Source: Rhodococcus opacus
GTDB lineage: Bacteria > Actinomycetota > Actinomycetes > Mycobacteriales > Mycobacteriaceae
Direction: 5' to 3'
DNA: 64,000 bases
NCBI RefSeq assembly: GCF_012396235.1
Contig: NZ_JAAXPA010000007.1
Coordinates: 248,001-312,000, forward strand
The notes beneath the pieces are model-generated. The model had not been told where the DNA came from. It saw nothing but the letters and a program-made list of their open reading frames with translations, and did no database searches. Positions within the stretch are counted from its first letter, which is position 1; each line of letters starts with the position of its first letter. Shown in pieces: positions 8,573-17,579 of the stretch. The position numbers were made by a program, and so were the translations under genes.

Positions 8573-9955
8573 ATGAATACTCCTGCCCGCACCGAGGCAC
8601 GTCATCGCGTGGTGATCATCGGTTCCGGATTCGGCGGCCTGTTCGCCGCGAAGGCGTTACGCCGGGCCGACGTCGACGTGGTGATCGTCGACCGCACCAG
8701 CCACCACCTGTTCCAGCCGCTGCTGTACCAGGTGGCGACGGGCATCCTGTCCGAGGGAGAGATCGCACCGTCGACCCGGATGGTGTTGAAGAATCAGTCG
8801 AACGCCTCGGTGATACTGGGGGACGTCACCGACATCGACCTGGCGACGCGCAGGATTACGTCGACCCACCAGGGCAAAACGACCACCACCGGGTACGACA
8901 GTCTGATCGTCTCGGCCGGAGCCCGGCAGTCGTACTTCGGTAACGACCACTTCGCCGAACACGCCCCCGGAATGAAGTCCATCGACGACGCACTCGAACT
9001 CCGTGGCCGGATCCTGGGCGCGTTCGAACGTGCCGAACTGTCCACCGATGCCGAGGAGCGGGCGCGCCTCCTGACGTTCGTGGTGGTCGGCGCCGGACCC
9101 ACCGGGGTGGAAATGGCCGGTCAGATCGCGGAACTGGCCCACCGCACGCTCGTCGGCGCGTACCGGAACTTCGACACCCGCGACGCCCGGATCGTCCTGC
9201 TCGACGCCGCGTCCGCGGTGCTGCCGCCGTTCGGCGACCGGCTCGGGTCCACCGCGGCCGAACGCCTCGAGAGGATCGGGGTCGAGGTGCGACTCGGCGC
9301 GACGGTCACCGACGTCGACGCAGACGGGGTGACGATCAAGGACGGGCGAGGCGAGACCGTCCGCATCGAATCCGCGTGCAAGGTGTGGTCGGCGGGCGTG
9401 GAAGCCAGCCCACTGGCCAGGCAGCTTGCCGAGCAGTCGGGGGCCGAACTCGACCGGGCCGGGCGGATCGCCGTCCGCGAGGACCTGACGGTGCCGGGAC
9501 ACCGCGAGGCGTTCGTGATCGGCGACATGATGGCGCGCGACCGCCTTCCCGGGGTGGCGCAGGTCGCGATCCAGGGTGGCCGCTACGCGGCGCGGCAAAT
9601 CGCAGCCGATGCCGGCAGGCGCGCGACGTCACCCGACCGCGTTCCGTTCCGATACCGGGACAAGGGGTCGATGGCGACGATCTCGAGGTTCAACGCGGTC
9701 GTGAAGGTCGGGGGCATCGAACTCGCAGGATTTCTGGCGTGGATCCTGTGGCTGGCCGTCCACGTCGTCTACGTCGTCGGGTTCCGGAGCCGGCTGTCCA
9801 CGCTCATGTCGTGGACGTGGACCTTCCTCGGGTCGTGGCGGGGACAGATGACGGTCACCGACCAACAGGTGGTGGCACGCAACGTCATGGGCACACTCGT
9901 TCTCCTCGACTCGGGTGAGGACGACGATGACGCTGTTGTCGCCAGAGCGAGCTGA
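8573..9955 (+). CDS. NDH-2-like NADH dehydrogenase
   Basis: A 460-residue type II NADH:quinone oxidoreductase homologue. It has an FAD-binding VVIIGSGFGGL at residues 11-21, HLFQPLLYQVATG in the active-site region, and a second dinucleotide fold at VVVGAGPTGVEMAG near residue 165. A C-terminal hydrophobic stretch (LAGFLAWILWLAVHVVYVV) is typical of membrane-bound mycobacterial NDH-2 enzymes. It would pass electrons from NADH to the quinone pool, perhaps linked to the oxidative steps of the upstream operon. A second NDH-2 lies at 56108-57412. The gene was started at ATG 8573, where the Rossmann fold begins shortly after. Confidence 0.8.
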   Translation: MNTPARTEARHRVVIIGSGFGGLFAAKALRRADVDVVIVDRTSHHLFQPLLYQVATGILSEGEIAPSTRMVLKNQSNASVILGDVTDIDLATRRITSTHQGKTTTTGYDSLIVSAGARQSYFGNDHFAEHAPGMKSIDDALELRGRILGAFERAELSTDAEERARLLTFVVVGAGPTGVEMAGQIAELAHRTLVGAYRNFDTRDARIVLLDAASAVLPPFGDRLGSTAAERLERIGVEVRLGATVTDVDADGVTIKDGRGETVRIESACKVWSAGVEASPLARQLAEQSGAELDRAGRIAVREDLTVPGHREAFVIGDMMARDRLPGVAQVAIQGGRYAARQIAADAGRRATSPDRVPFRYRDKGSMATISRFNAVVKVGGIELAGFLAWILWLAVHVVYVVGFRSRLSTLMSWTWTFLGSWRGQMTVTDQQVVARNVMGTLVLLDSGEDDDDAVVARAS

Positions 9956-10027
9956 CACCCGGGAGACACGCGCGGTCCGGCCGATAGGCTGGGCTCGGTA
10001 ACCGTGCGACGGAGAGGATCGGCATTC

Positions 10028-11092
10028 GTGACCACGATGCACGACGTCGCCCGAGCGGCAGGCGTGTCGCAGGCCGCGGTCTCGTACGCGTACAACCAGC
10101 CCCACAAGCTGTCGGCAGCCCGGCGCGCCCACATCTTCCAGGTGGCCGCGGAACTCGGGTACGCCGGCCCCAACCCCGCGGGCCGCAATCTCCGCACCGG
10201 ACAGGTCGGTGCGCTGGGGCTGATGATCACCGACTCGCTGCGCTACGCATTCGACGATCCGGCCACCTCGCAGTTGCTGAAGGGCATATCGGAGGTCGGT
10301 GAACTCGCCGAGGTCGCGCTGACGCTGCTGCCCTGCCCACTCGAGTCGACCCGGGTGGCCGAGGGATCCGGCGTGCTCGTGCGGGGCGCGGTGGACGGAT
10401 TCCTCGCGTATGCGATGCCGGACGGCCACCCCGGAATGCAGACGGCGATGAGCCGCCGGCTGCCGATAGTCGTGATCGACGGCCCCAATCCTGGCGGACT
10501 GCCGCGCGTCGGGATCCGGGATCGGCAGGCCGCCAAGGAAATCGCGGAGCACGTTCTGTCGCTCGGGCACCGGCGTATCGGGTTTCTCGTCGACCGGCTC
10601 GTCCCCGACGGCAAGGGCGGGCCCGTCGACGCCGCCCGCATCCGGGCCGCACGCGACCACGTGATGAAGGAACGCCTCGCCGGATACGCCTCCGCCTGCC
10701 GGAAACACACGGTGCCGTGGTCGTCCGCCGTGGTCGTCGAAGCAGGCGGGTTCGACTACGAACTGTCCCGCACCGCCGTCGAGACGCTGCTCGATGCCGG
10801 TCCCGTGACCGCCGTGATCGCAGCCTCCGACCTGCTGGCCCTCGCGGCCATCGACGTCGCACAGGAACGTGGACTCCGGGTGCCGCAGGATCTGTCGGTG
10901 GTCGGTTTCGACGACATCCCCGCGGCCCGAGCCGCCGGACTCACGACCGTCCGGCAACCGCTCGTCGAGAAGGGCCGCGAGGCCGCGCAACTGCTCCTCG
11001 ACATCATCGGCGGCGGAGCGGGACGGGAAATCACACTCCCCACCGAGCTCGTCGTCCGGGAGAGCTCCGGACCCGTTCCCGCGGATCGGTGA
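10028..11092 (+). CDS. LacI-family transcriptional regulator
   Basis: A 354-residue regulator. The N-terminal LacI helix-turn-helix reads TTMHDVARAAGVSQAAVSYAYN and is followed by a periplasmic-binding-protein-like sensor domain ending in VVGFDDIPAA and VRQPLVEKG. The start chosen is GTG 10028, 9 bases after GGAGAGGA and placing the DNA-binding domain at the very N-terminus. It probably represses the GMC/ThDP/isomerase cluster through the palindrome at 4053-4066. The hinge motif is diverged (KLSAARRAHI). Its stop lies one base before the convergent LysR stop. Confidence 0.85.
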   Translation: MTTMHDVARAAGVSQAAVSYAYNQPHKLSAARRAHIFQVAAELGYAGPNPAGRNLRTGQVGALGLMITDSLRYAFDDPATSQLLKGISEVGELAEVALTLLPCPLESTRVAEGSGVLVRGAVDGFLAYAMPDGHPGMQTAMSRRLPIVVIDGPNPGGLPRVGIRDRQAAKEIAEHVLSLGHRRIGFLVDRLVPDGKGGPVDAARIRAARDHVMKERLAGYASACRKHTVPWSSAVVVEAGGFDYELSRTAVETLLDAGPVTAVIAASDLLALAAIDVAQERGLRVPQDLSVVGFDDIPAARAAGLTTVRQPLVEKGREAAQLLLDIIGGGAGREITLPTELVVRESSGPVPADR

Positions 11093-11093
11093 G

Positions 11094-11987
11094 TTACCCT
11101 ACTGCGCCTCGCAGTTCGGGATTGCCGTCGACGATGGAGTAGAGCGCCTCGGTGATCGCCTTCACCCGCGCGAGTCGCGTCAATTCCCGCGGTACCACCA
11201 GCCAGTAGGTGCGGTGCGCAATGAAGTCGTCGCGGAGAACCGGCACGAGATCCTCGTCCAGCGCCCCGATGTAGCTCGGCAGCGGCGCGATCCCGACTCC
11301 GTGCTTCACGGCCTGGTAGTGGCCCGCAATGTTGTTGGTCTGGATCTGGGCCTGGAAATCCGGAATCAGCGCGTCGAGGATACGCAGCGGTTCGACATCG
11401 AGGAACGCATCCACGTACCAGATGAGCGTGTGATGCCGGAGATCCTCGAGTGACGTGATGGGGTCGTGTTGGTCCAGGTAGCGCCGTGACGCGTACAGAC
11501 GGAGGTCGTACTCGGCCAGTTTGCGGACCACGACGGACCGCGGCGACGGACGCTCGAGGGTGACCGCGATGTCGAAGTCGCGCCCGGTCAGCAGGTCGTG
11601 GGTGGTCGACGTGACGAGTTCGGTGAACAGATCGGGGTGCTCGGACCGCAGAGCGGCCAACCCTGGCACCAGCACGAACGACCCGAAGCCGTCGGGAGTG
11701 ATGATGCGGACGGTGCCCGTCAGCCCGCCCAGGGACGACGTTTCGTCGAGAGCGGCGAGCACCGCGGATTCCACCGCCTCCGCGTGGGGAACCAGTCGCC
11801 GGCCCGCTTCGGTGAGCTGCCACCCCGATACGCCACGATCGAAAAGTCTCGTGCCCGTGTCTTTCTCGAGTCGAGTGATTCTCCGCGAGACGGTCGTGTG
11901 ATCGACACCGAGCCGCTTCGCCGCATCGGCGAGGCGGCCGGTTCTCGACAACTCCAGGAGATAACGCATGTTGTCTGCGGTGAACAT
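11094..11987 (-). CDS. LysR-family transcriptional regulator
   Basis: A 297-residue LysR protein with an N-terminal winged helix (DNMRYLLELSRTGRLADAAKRLGVDHTTVSRRI) and a LysR substrate-binding domain. Start ATG 11987 gives the usual family N-terminus; an in-frame ATG at 11996 is possible. It is divergent from mmsA, 111 bases away. That gap contains TGCA-AAAG-TGCA at 12002-12013, a possible half-site pair. It probably activates the mmsA/alcohol dehydrogenase pair. Confidence 0.85.
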   Translation of the reverse strand: MFTADNMRYLLELSRTGRLADAAKRLGVDHTTVSRRITRLEKDTGTRLFDRGVSGWQLTEAGRRLVPHAEAVESAVLAALDETSSLGGLTGTVRIITPDGFGSFVLVPGLAALRSEHPDLFTELVTSTTHDLLTGRDFDIAVTLERPSPRSVVVRKLAEYDLRLYASRRYLDQHDPITSLEDLRHHTLIWYVDAFLDVEPLRILDALIPDFQAQIQTNNIAGHYQAVKHGVGIAPLPSYIGALDEDLVPVLRDDFIAHRTYWLVVPRELTRLARVKAITEALYSIVDGNPELRGAVG

Positions 11988-12098
11988 CGCCCTCATCCCT
12001 GTGCAAAAGTGCAGTCCGAAGTGCCATTTTACTCGTTGACGCAGGCATTGTTGCCCAGCAGACTCGTGGGCACCCCACCTTTCCCAGGAGTGAACCCC

Positions 12099-13589
12099 AT
12101 GGCCGTTATCTCGCATTGGCTCAACAACAAGTCCTACCCCGGAACGCGTGTCGATACCGCCCCGGTCACCAATCCGGCGACCGGTGCCGTCACCGGTCAG
12201 GTCGCCCTGGCCGGCGTCGAGGATGCCCGCGCCGTGATCGACGCCGCCGCCGCCGCGTTCCCCGCCTGGCGCGACACCTCCCTCGCCAAGCGCACCCAGG
12301 TGATCTTCAAGTTCCGGGAACTGCTCAACGCCCGCAAGGGCGAACTCGCGGAGATCATCACCGCCGAGCACGGCAAGGTCGTCTCCGACGCACTCGGTGA
12401 GGTCTCCCGCGGCCAGGAAGTCGTCGAATTCGCCTGCGGCATCGCGCACCTGCTCAAGGGCGGCATGACCGAAAACGCCTCCACCAACATCGACGTCTCC
12501 TCGATCCGCCAGCCCGTCGGCCCGGTCGGAATCATCTCCCCGTTCAACTTCCCCGCCATGGTCCCGATGTGGTTCTTCCCCATCGCCATCGCCGCCGGCA
12601 ACACCGTCGTCCTCAAACCGTCCGAGAAGGACCCCACCGCCGCGATCTGGATGGCCGAACTCTGGGCCGAAGCCGGCCTGCCCGCCGGGGTGTTCAACGT
12701 CCTGCAGGGCGACAAGACCGCCGTCGACGAACTGCTCACCCACCCCGCCATCAAGGCCATCAGCTTCGTCGGCTCCACCCCCATCGCCCAATACGTCTAC
12801 GCCACCGGCACCGCCCACGGCAAACGCGTCCAAGCCCTCGGTGGGGCGAAGAACCACGCCATCGTCCTCCCGGACGCCGACCTCGACCTCGCCGCCGACG
12901 CCATGGTCAACGCCGGCTTCGGCTCCGCCGGCGAACGCTGCATGGCCATCAGCGCCCTGGTCGCGGTCGGCGACATCGCCGACGAGTTGGTCGCCAAGAT
13001 CAAGGACCGCACCGACACCCTCGAGATCGGCGACGGCACCCTCGATTCCGACATGGGACCGCTGGTGACCAAGGTGCACCGCGACAAGGTCGCCTCCTAC
13101 ATCGACGCCGGCGAAGGCGCTGGGGCGACGATTGTCGTCGACGGGCGCACCGTGCAGGCAAACGGCGGTGCGGACGGGTTCTGGCTCGGCCCGACCCTGA
13201 TCGACCACGTCACCACCGACATGAGTGTGTACACCGACGAAATCTTCGGACCCGTCCTCTCCGTGATCCGCGTCGAGTCCTACGACGAGGCCCTGGAACT
13301 GGTGAACTCCAGCCCGTTCGGCAACGGCACCGCCATCTTCACCAACGACGGCGGCGCCGCCCGACGGTTCCAGAACGAGGTCGAGGTCGGCATGGTCGGC
13401 ATCAACGTCCCCATCCCCGTCCCCATGGCGTACTACTCCTTCGGCGGCTGGAAGAACTCCCTCTTCGGCGACACCCACGCCCACGGCACCGAAGGCGTGC
13501 ACTTCTTCACCCGCGGCAAGGTCGTCACCACCCGCTGGCTCGACCCCAGCCACGGCGGACTCAACCTCGGCTTCCCCCAGAACAACTAA
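12099..13589 (+). CDS. mmsA: Methylmalonate-semialdehyde dehydrogenase (CoA-acylating)
   Basis: A 496-residue aldehyde dehydrogenase of the MmsA branch, converting (methyl)malonate semialdehyde to propionyl- or acetyl-CoA with release of CO2. The catalytic cysteine lies in GSAGERCMAISA. The general-base glutamate of ordinary ALDHs is absent from the ALGGAKNHAIV segment, as expected for CoA-acylating members. AGGAG sits 8 bases before the ATG. Codon use is extreme, with long runs of C-ending codons, suggesting strong expression. It is followed by an iron alcohol dehydrogenase and controlled from a divergent LysR gene. Together they suggest valine, beta-alanine, inositol or 3-hydroxypropionate catabolism. 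Confidence 0.9.
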   Translation: MAVISHWLNNKSYPGTRVDTAPVTNPATGAVTGQVALAGVEDARAVIDAAAAAFPAWRDTSLAKRTQVIFKFRELLNARKGELAEIITAEHGKVVSDALGEVSRGQEVVEFACGIAHLLKGGMTENASTNIDVSSIRQPVGPVGIISPFNFPAMVPMWFFPIAIAAGNTVVLKPSEKDPTAAIWMAELWAEAGLPAGVFNVLQGDKTAVDELLTHPAIKAISFVGSTPIAQYVYATGTAHGKRVQALGGAKNHAIVLPDADLDLAADAMVNAGFGSAGERCMAISALVAVGDIADELVAKIKDRTDTLEIGDGTLDSDMGPLVTKVHRDKVASYIDAGEGAGATIVVDGRTVQANGGADGFWLGPTLIDHVTTDMSVYTDEIFGPVLSVIRVESYDEALELVNSSPFGNGTAIFTNDGGAARRFQNEVEVGMVGINVPIPVPMAYYSFGGWKNSLFGDTHAHGTEGVHFFTRGKVVTTRWLDPSHGGLNLGFPQNN

Positions 13590-13601
13590 GGAACCTCTCC
13601 C

Positions 13602-14768
13602 ATGACCGCACATCTCTCACTCCCCCGTTTCGCCAGGATCGGGGCCGGAGCAGTCGACGAGATCGGCTCGGTTGTCGACCAATTGGGTCTGCAGAGGCCG
13701 GTTCTCGTCACCGACTCCTATCTGACCGGCACAGGCGCGGCCGACCGGATCATGACCCTCCTCAGGTCCGCGGGCAAGGAGCCGGCACTGTTCTCCGGCA
13801 CCGTGCCCGACCCCACCACCGATTCCCTGGAGGAAGGGCTGAGGATCGTCGCCGAACACAACGCGGATTCGGTGATCGGGTTCGGCGGCGGCAGTCCGAT
13901 GGACACCGCGAAGGCACTGGCCGTGCTGTCCGCGAACGGCGGCGAAATGCGGTCGTACAAGGCACCCCACGTGTACACCGGGAAGGCGCTGCCGATCATC
14001 GCGATACCGACCACCGCCGGAAGCGGCTCGGAGGCGACGCAATTCACCGTCATCAGCGACAGCGCTTCCGACGAGAAGATGCTGTGCCCGGGGCTTTCCT
14101 TCCTGCCGATCGCCGCGATCGTGGATTTCGAACTCACGATGTCGATGCCGCCGCGGTTGACCGCCGACACCGGAATCGATGCGCTCACCCACGCCATCGA
14201 GGCATACGTCAGCAGGAAGGCCCAGCCGTTCACCGACGGACTCGCGCTCTCCGCGATCCGCACGATTGGTAAGCACATCGGCACGGCGTACGCGGACGGT
14301 GAAGACCGCACCGCGAGAGAAGCGATGATGGTCGCGTCCATGCAGGCCGGTATGGCGTTCTCCAACTCGAGCGTGGCGCTGGTACACGGGATGAGCAGGC
14401 CGATCGGTGCGCATTTCCATGTCGCACACGGACTGTCGAATGCCATGCTGCTTCCGGCGATCACTGCGTTCTCCGTGAAGGGAGCGGAGAGCCGCTACGC
14501 CGACTGCGCGCGTGCGTTCGGCGCTGCACCGGAATCGGCGGGCGATTCCGTCGCCGCGCAGTTCCTCGTCGAGACCCTGACGTCGCTGTGTCACGACCTG
14601 AAGGTTCCGACGCCGCTCGCCTACGGGATCGACCGTGATGCCTGGGACGGCCTCATTCCGTTGATGGCAGAGCAGGCGCTGGCGTCCGGATCGCCCGGCA
14701 ACAATCCGGTCGTGCCCACCGCCGGCCAGATCGAGACGCTGTATTCGGAGGTCTTCAGCCAGCGCTAG
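13602..14768 (+). CDS. Iron-containing alcohol dehydrogenase
   Basis: A 388-residue group III metal-dependent alcohol dehydrogenase. The NAD(P) motif GGGSPMDTAKA is near residue 95. The metal ligands are in DTGIDALTHAIEAY and MSRPIGAHFHVAHG (the Asp-His-His-His set). It lies 12 bases after mmsA in the same operon, so it probably generates or consumes the semialdehyde handled by MmsA, for example from 3-hydroxypropionate or a diol. The stop overlaps the stop of the convergent PhzF-like gene by four bases. Confidence 0.85.
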   Translation: MTAHLSLPRFARIGAGAVDEIGSVVDQLGLQRPVLVTDSYLTGTGAADRIMTLLRSAGKEPALFSGTVPDPTTDSLEEGLRIVAEHNADSVIGFGGGSPMDTAKALAVLSANGGEMRSYKAPHVYTGKALPIIAIPTTAGSGSEATQFTVISDSASDEKMLCPGLSFLPIAAIVDFELTMSMPPRLTADTGIDALTHAIEAYVSRKAQPFTDGLALSAIRTIGKHIGTAYADGEDRTAREAMMVASMQAGMAFSNSSVALVHGMSRPIGAHFHVAHGLSNAMLLPAITAFSVKGAESRYADCARAFGAAPESAGDSVAAQFLVETLTSLCHDLKVPTPLAYGIDRDAWDGLIPLMAEQALASGSPGNNPVVPTAGQIETLYSEVFSQR

Positions 14769-15586
14769 AACTCGACGGTGCCCCGGAGGTACCGCCGGTA
14801 CGCCCCGGACAGGTGGACGCGGTCGCCGCGCACCTCGCAGTGCACGGTTCCACCCCGCGCCGACAGTTGGCGTCCGACGAGGCTGTTTCGGCCCAGGACG
14901 TCAGCCCAGTACGGCGCGATCTGCGAGTGCGCGGACCCCGTCACCGGGTCCTCCTGCACGCCGGCCGCGGCGCCGAACCATCGCGACACGAAGTCGAGTC
15001 CCTCGACGTCGGATGCTGCGGTGACGACGATGCCCCGCACCTTCAGCGGGCTGATCACGGCGAAGTCGGGGGCCATCGACGCGATGTCGTGTTCGGATTC
15101 CGCGACGAACACGAGGTCGGTGGCCTTCAGGCACTCCCGCACCGGAATGCCGAGTGCTGCGACGATCCGGGGATCGGCCGCGATCGGCACCGGCGGCTCG
15201 GCCGGGAAATCCATCACCAGTTTCCCGTCCGATCCACGGTCGACGTGCAGCCAACCGCTGCGCGTCCAGAACTGGATGCGGGCGGCGTCCGGGTGCACGT
15301 CCTCGAGGATCTGCGCGGCAGTGGCGAGGGTGGCATGGCCGCACAGGTCCACCTCGACGGCAGGGGTGAACCATCGCAGGTGATACGCCGGATATTCCGG
15401 GTCGTGGGGCCCCGCGTCCACGGGAAGCCGGGCGGTGTAGAACGCCGTCTCGGACAGATTGTTCTCTTCGGCGAGTTGCTGAAGAACCGAGTCGTCCAGC
15501 CAGTCGGTCAGCGGCATGACCGCCGCCGGGTTGCCCTCGAAGGGTCCGGCGGCGAATGCGTCGATCTGATAGATGTCCAGCTTCAT
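14765..15586 (-). CDS. PhzF-family protein (phenazine biosynthesis-like isomerase/epimerase)
   Basis: A 273-residue PhzF-fold protein. It shows the N-terminal IDAFAAGPFEGNPAAV motif, the catalytic glutamate region NNLSETAFY (near residue 45), DLCGHATLA, and the C-terminal half-repeat QEDPVTGSAHSQIAP. PhzF proteins isomerise small acids with a glutamate base; most are unrelated to phenazines. No other phenazine genes are present, so the substrate is unknown. Start ATG 15586 matches the family N-terminus. The gene sits downstream of the DUF3830 and gabT genes on the same strand, with 74 bases between it and DUF3830. Confidence 0.85.
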   Translation of the reverse strand: MKLDIYQIDAFAAGPFEGNPAAVMPLTDWLDDSVLQQLAEENNLSETAFYTARLPVDAGPHDPEYPAYHLRWFTPAVEVDLCGHATLATAAQILEDVHPDAARIQFWTRSGWLHVDRGSDGKLVMDFPAEPPVPIAADPRIVAALGIPVRECLKATDLVFVAESEHDIASMAPDFAVISPLKVRGIVVTAASDVEGLDFVSRWFGAAAGVQEDPVTGSAHSQIAPYWADVLGRNSLVGRQLSARGGTVHCEVRGDRVHLSGAYRRYLRGTVEF

Positions 15587-15660
15587 ATCGTCCGATGGTG
15601 GTGGACGCCCCGGCGCTCGTCGAGGGCCATCCCGCACACTCTGGACCGGTCGCGCCGGCG

Positions 15661-16155
15661 TCAGGCCCGCGCGAAGCTCATCGTCTCGCCTTCGACGCCG
15701 CGCATCCACAGGTCGTTGCACGCGGCCGCCAATTCCGGCAGTCCCTCCTCGATGGCGGCGAACACGTTGCCGGGCACCCAGCCGACGTCGCCGTTGAGCA
15801 GGAGATTGTTGCGGCCGTAGAAGATCGCGAGGTCGGTGGCGCCCTGCGCGGCGTGCGCCTCGGAGCCCGGCTCGTACCCGTAGGCCGAGTTGCCGATTTC
15901 CCAGGGCTCGAAGTCGAACAGGCACACGTCACCGGGAATCGGTGTGACGGTGGGATTTTCCCGCCGCGGTGCCGCGGTGATCCGCGGGATCAGCGTATAC
16001 ACCTCGTTGCGCGCGTACTTGGCGTGGTACGCGTCGCCGCTCTGTGGAAGCACGTCCCACACCGCGTCGCACGTGAGTGGTGCGTCCTCGTCGAGAAGCC
16101 GGGCACGGCAGGTCACGCCGCGCTTGTCCAGGCTGATGGTGATGTAGCGAGCCAC
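15661..16155 (-). CDS. DUF3830 family protein (cyclophilin-like fold)
   Basis: A 164-residue protein starting at GTG 16155, five bases after AAGGAGGACCT. The central YHAKYARNEVYTL and the later NPTVTPIPGDVCLF are features I associate with DUF3830, a cyclophilin-like small-barrel family of unknown biochemical role. No membrane segments or signal peptide are visible. It lies between gabT and the phzF-like gene on the same strand, separated from gabT by the long palindrome at 16172-16217. I cannot assign a function. Confidence 0.7.
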   Translation of the reverse strand: MARYITISLDKRGVTCRARLLDEDAPLTCDAVWDVLPQSGDAYHAKYARNEVYTLIPRITAAPRRENPTVTPIPGDVCLFDFEPWEIGNSAYGYEPGSEAHAAQGATDLAIFYGRNNLLLNGDVGWVPGNVFAAIEEGLPELAAACNDLWMRGVEGETMSFARA

Positions 16156-16171
16156 AGGTCCTCCTTCGGAG

Positions 16172-16217
16172 CCCGTGAGTACTTGTTAACCGCCCGCGGT
16201 TAACAAGTACTCACGGG
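16172..16217. repeat. Repeated long palindrome, copy 1 (terminator-like)
   Basis: Two perfect 22-bp arms (16172-16193 and 16196-16217) separated by 2 bases. The outer 19 bases read CCCGTGAGTACTTGTTAAC. It lies 6 bases past the gabT stop and just before the ribosome binding site of the DUF3830 gene. Copies 2 and 3 are at 24817 and 55592. A transcript would form a very stable stem; no U-run follows. Confidence 0.85.
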
Positions 16218-16223
16218 TGCTTG

Positions 16224-17465
16224 TCACACTTCGTCGAGTACTTCGGACCAGATCTTCAGGGCGTCCTCGATCTGTTCCGCCGTCACGATGAGCGGTGGAA
16301 TCATCCGTACCACGTTCATGTGGGCGCCGCAGGTCAACAGCAGCAGCCCCTTCTTCGCGGCCAGTTGCTGCGCCGCAGCCGCTTTCGCACGGTCCGCGCT
16401 GCCGTCGGCGGCCGTGAACTCGCTGCCCACGAGCAGTCCGAGGCCACGGACGTCGCCGATCCCGTCGATGGCGCGCGTGCGCGCACCGTCGAGCAACTGG
16501 ACACCCCGCGCGGCGGCGTTGGCCACGAGATCTTCCTTCTCGATCACCTCGAGCGTCGCGACCGCGGCCGCGCAGGACACGGCATTGCCGCCGTACGTTC
16601 CACCCTGCGACCCCGGCCAGCCCTTGGCCATGAGCTCCTCGGACGCCGCGATGCCCGACAACGGGAAGCCGCTGGCCAGACCCTTGGCGATGGTGATGAT
16701 GTCGGGCCGGACGTCGAAGTGCTGGTGCCCGAAGAACTTGCCGGTGCGGCCGAAACCGGTCTGGATCTCGTCGATGACGAGCAGGATGCCGTACCGGTCG
16801 GCGCGCTCGCGGAGCCCTTGGAAGAACGCGGTGTTGCCGGGCACGTACCCGCCCTCACCGAGAACGGGCTCGACGACGAACGCCGCCGTCTCGTTCGGCG
16901 CGGTGAGCGTCGCGAAGATGTAGTCGAGTTCCTTCAGCGCGAACGCGGTCGCCTCCTCCTCGGACCAGCCGTAGCGGTAGGCGTTGGGGAACGGTGCCAC
17001 GTGCACGCCGCCCATCAACGGGCTGAAGCCGGCGGAGAATCGGGTGCCGGACGTGGTCATCGTCGCCGTCGCGACCGTGCGTCCGTGGAATCCGCCGTGG
17101 AAGACGATCACGTTGGGGCGGCCGGTCGCCTGCCGCGACAGTCGTAGCGACGCCTCCACCGCCTCACTTCCTGAGTTCGCGAAGAACAGCGAGTCGAGGC
17201 CCGCGGGCAGCACCGATCCCAGTCGATCGACGAGCTCGAGCATCGGCTGGTGCATGACCGTCGTGTACTGGCCGTGGATCAGGGACCCGACCTGCCTGCG
17301 TGCGGCCTCCACGACGTGCGGGTGGCAGTGCCCGGTACTGGTGACGCCGATGCCCGCGGTGAAGTCGAGATAGCGCCTGCCGTCGGTGCCGTAGAGGTAG
17401 CAACCTTCACCGTGATCGACCGTCACGGGTGTGGCCTGAGCGAGCAGTGGAGATAGCCGAGTCAC
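16224..17465 (-). CDS. gabT: 4-aminobutyrate aminotransferase (class III PLP transaminase)
   Basis: A 413-residue class III aminotransferase. It shows FFANSGSEAVEASLRLSR (cofactor phosphate site), LLVIDEIQTGFGRTGKFF, and the PLP lysine in IITIAKGLASGFPLSG. It would transfer the amino group of 4-aminobutyrate, or a related omega-amino acid, to 2-oxoglutarate or pyruvate, giving a semialdehyde for the divergent dehydrogenase at 17580. An exact substrate such as beta-alanine or putrescine-derived GABA cannot be fixed. The 114-base gap to gabD carries a well-formed operator. Confidence 0.8.
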   Translation of the reverse strand: MTRLSPLLAQATPVTVDHGEGCYLYGTDGRRYLDFTAGIGVTSTGHCHPHVVEAARRQVGSLIHGQYTTVMHQPMLELVDRLGSVLPAGLDSLFFANSGSEAVEASLRLSRQATGRPNVIVFHGGFHGRTVATATMTTSGTRFSAGFSPLMGGVHVAPFPNAYRYGWSEEEATAFALKELDYIFATLTAPNETAAFVVEPVLGEGGYVPGNTAFFQGLRERADRYGILLVIDEIQTGFGRTGKFFGHQHFDVRPDIITIAKGLASGFPLSGIAASEELMAKGWPGSQGGTYGGNAVSCAAAVATLEVIEKEDLVANAAARGVQLLDGARTRAIDGIGDVRGLGLLVGSEFTAADGSADRAKAAAAQQLAAKKGLLLLTCGAHMNVVRMIPPLIVTAEQIEDALKIWSEVLDEV

Positions 17466-17510
17466 GAGAACCCTCCCACGCGTAGATGCCGGCGGATGTC
17501 GGCAAGTGCA

Positions 17511-17538
17511 TTGTCAGATTGTTGACAATCTGTATAAC
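17511..17538 (+). promoter_or_regulatory. gabD promoter with embedded inverted-repeat operator
   Basis: TTGTCA (17511-17516), a 16-base spacer and TATAAC (17533-17538) form a good promoter facing gabD. The spacer is almost entirely an inverted repeat: CAGATTGT, TG, ACAATCTG (17515-17532, 8-bp arms). A repressor bound there would block polymerase directly. The ATTGT/ACAAT half-sites resemble GntR/FCD-type operators. Confidence 0.6.
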
Positions 17539-17579
17539 ATGGGGACCGTCCCTTCGGCAATGGAGAACGGGGAAAAATC

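Noticed and set aside
11988-13613. N-terminal extension of the LysR frame to 839 codons across mmsA
   Set aside because: Only the last 297 codons look like LysR. The rest lies antisense to mmsA and has no recognisable domain.
14765-15586. Phenazine biosynthesis locus
   Set aside because: Only a PhzF-fold protein is present. None of phzA, B, C, D, E or G is nearby, and PhzF homologues are widespread outside phenazine producers.
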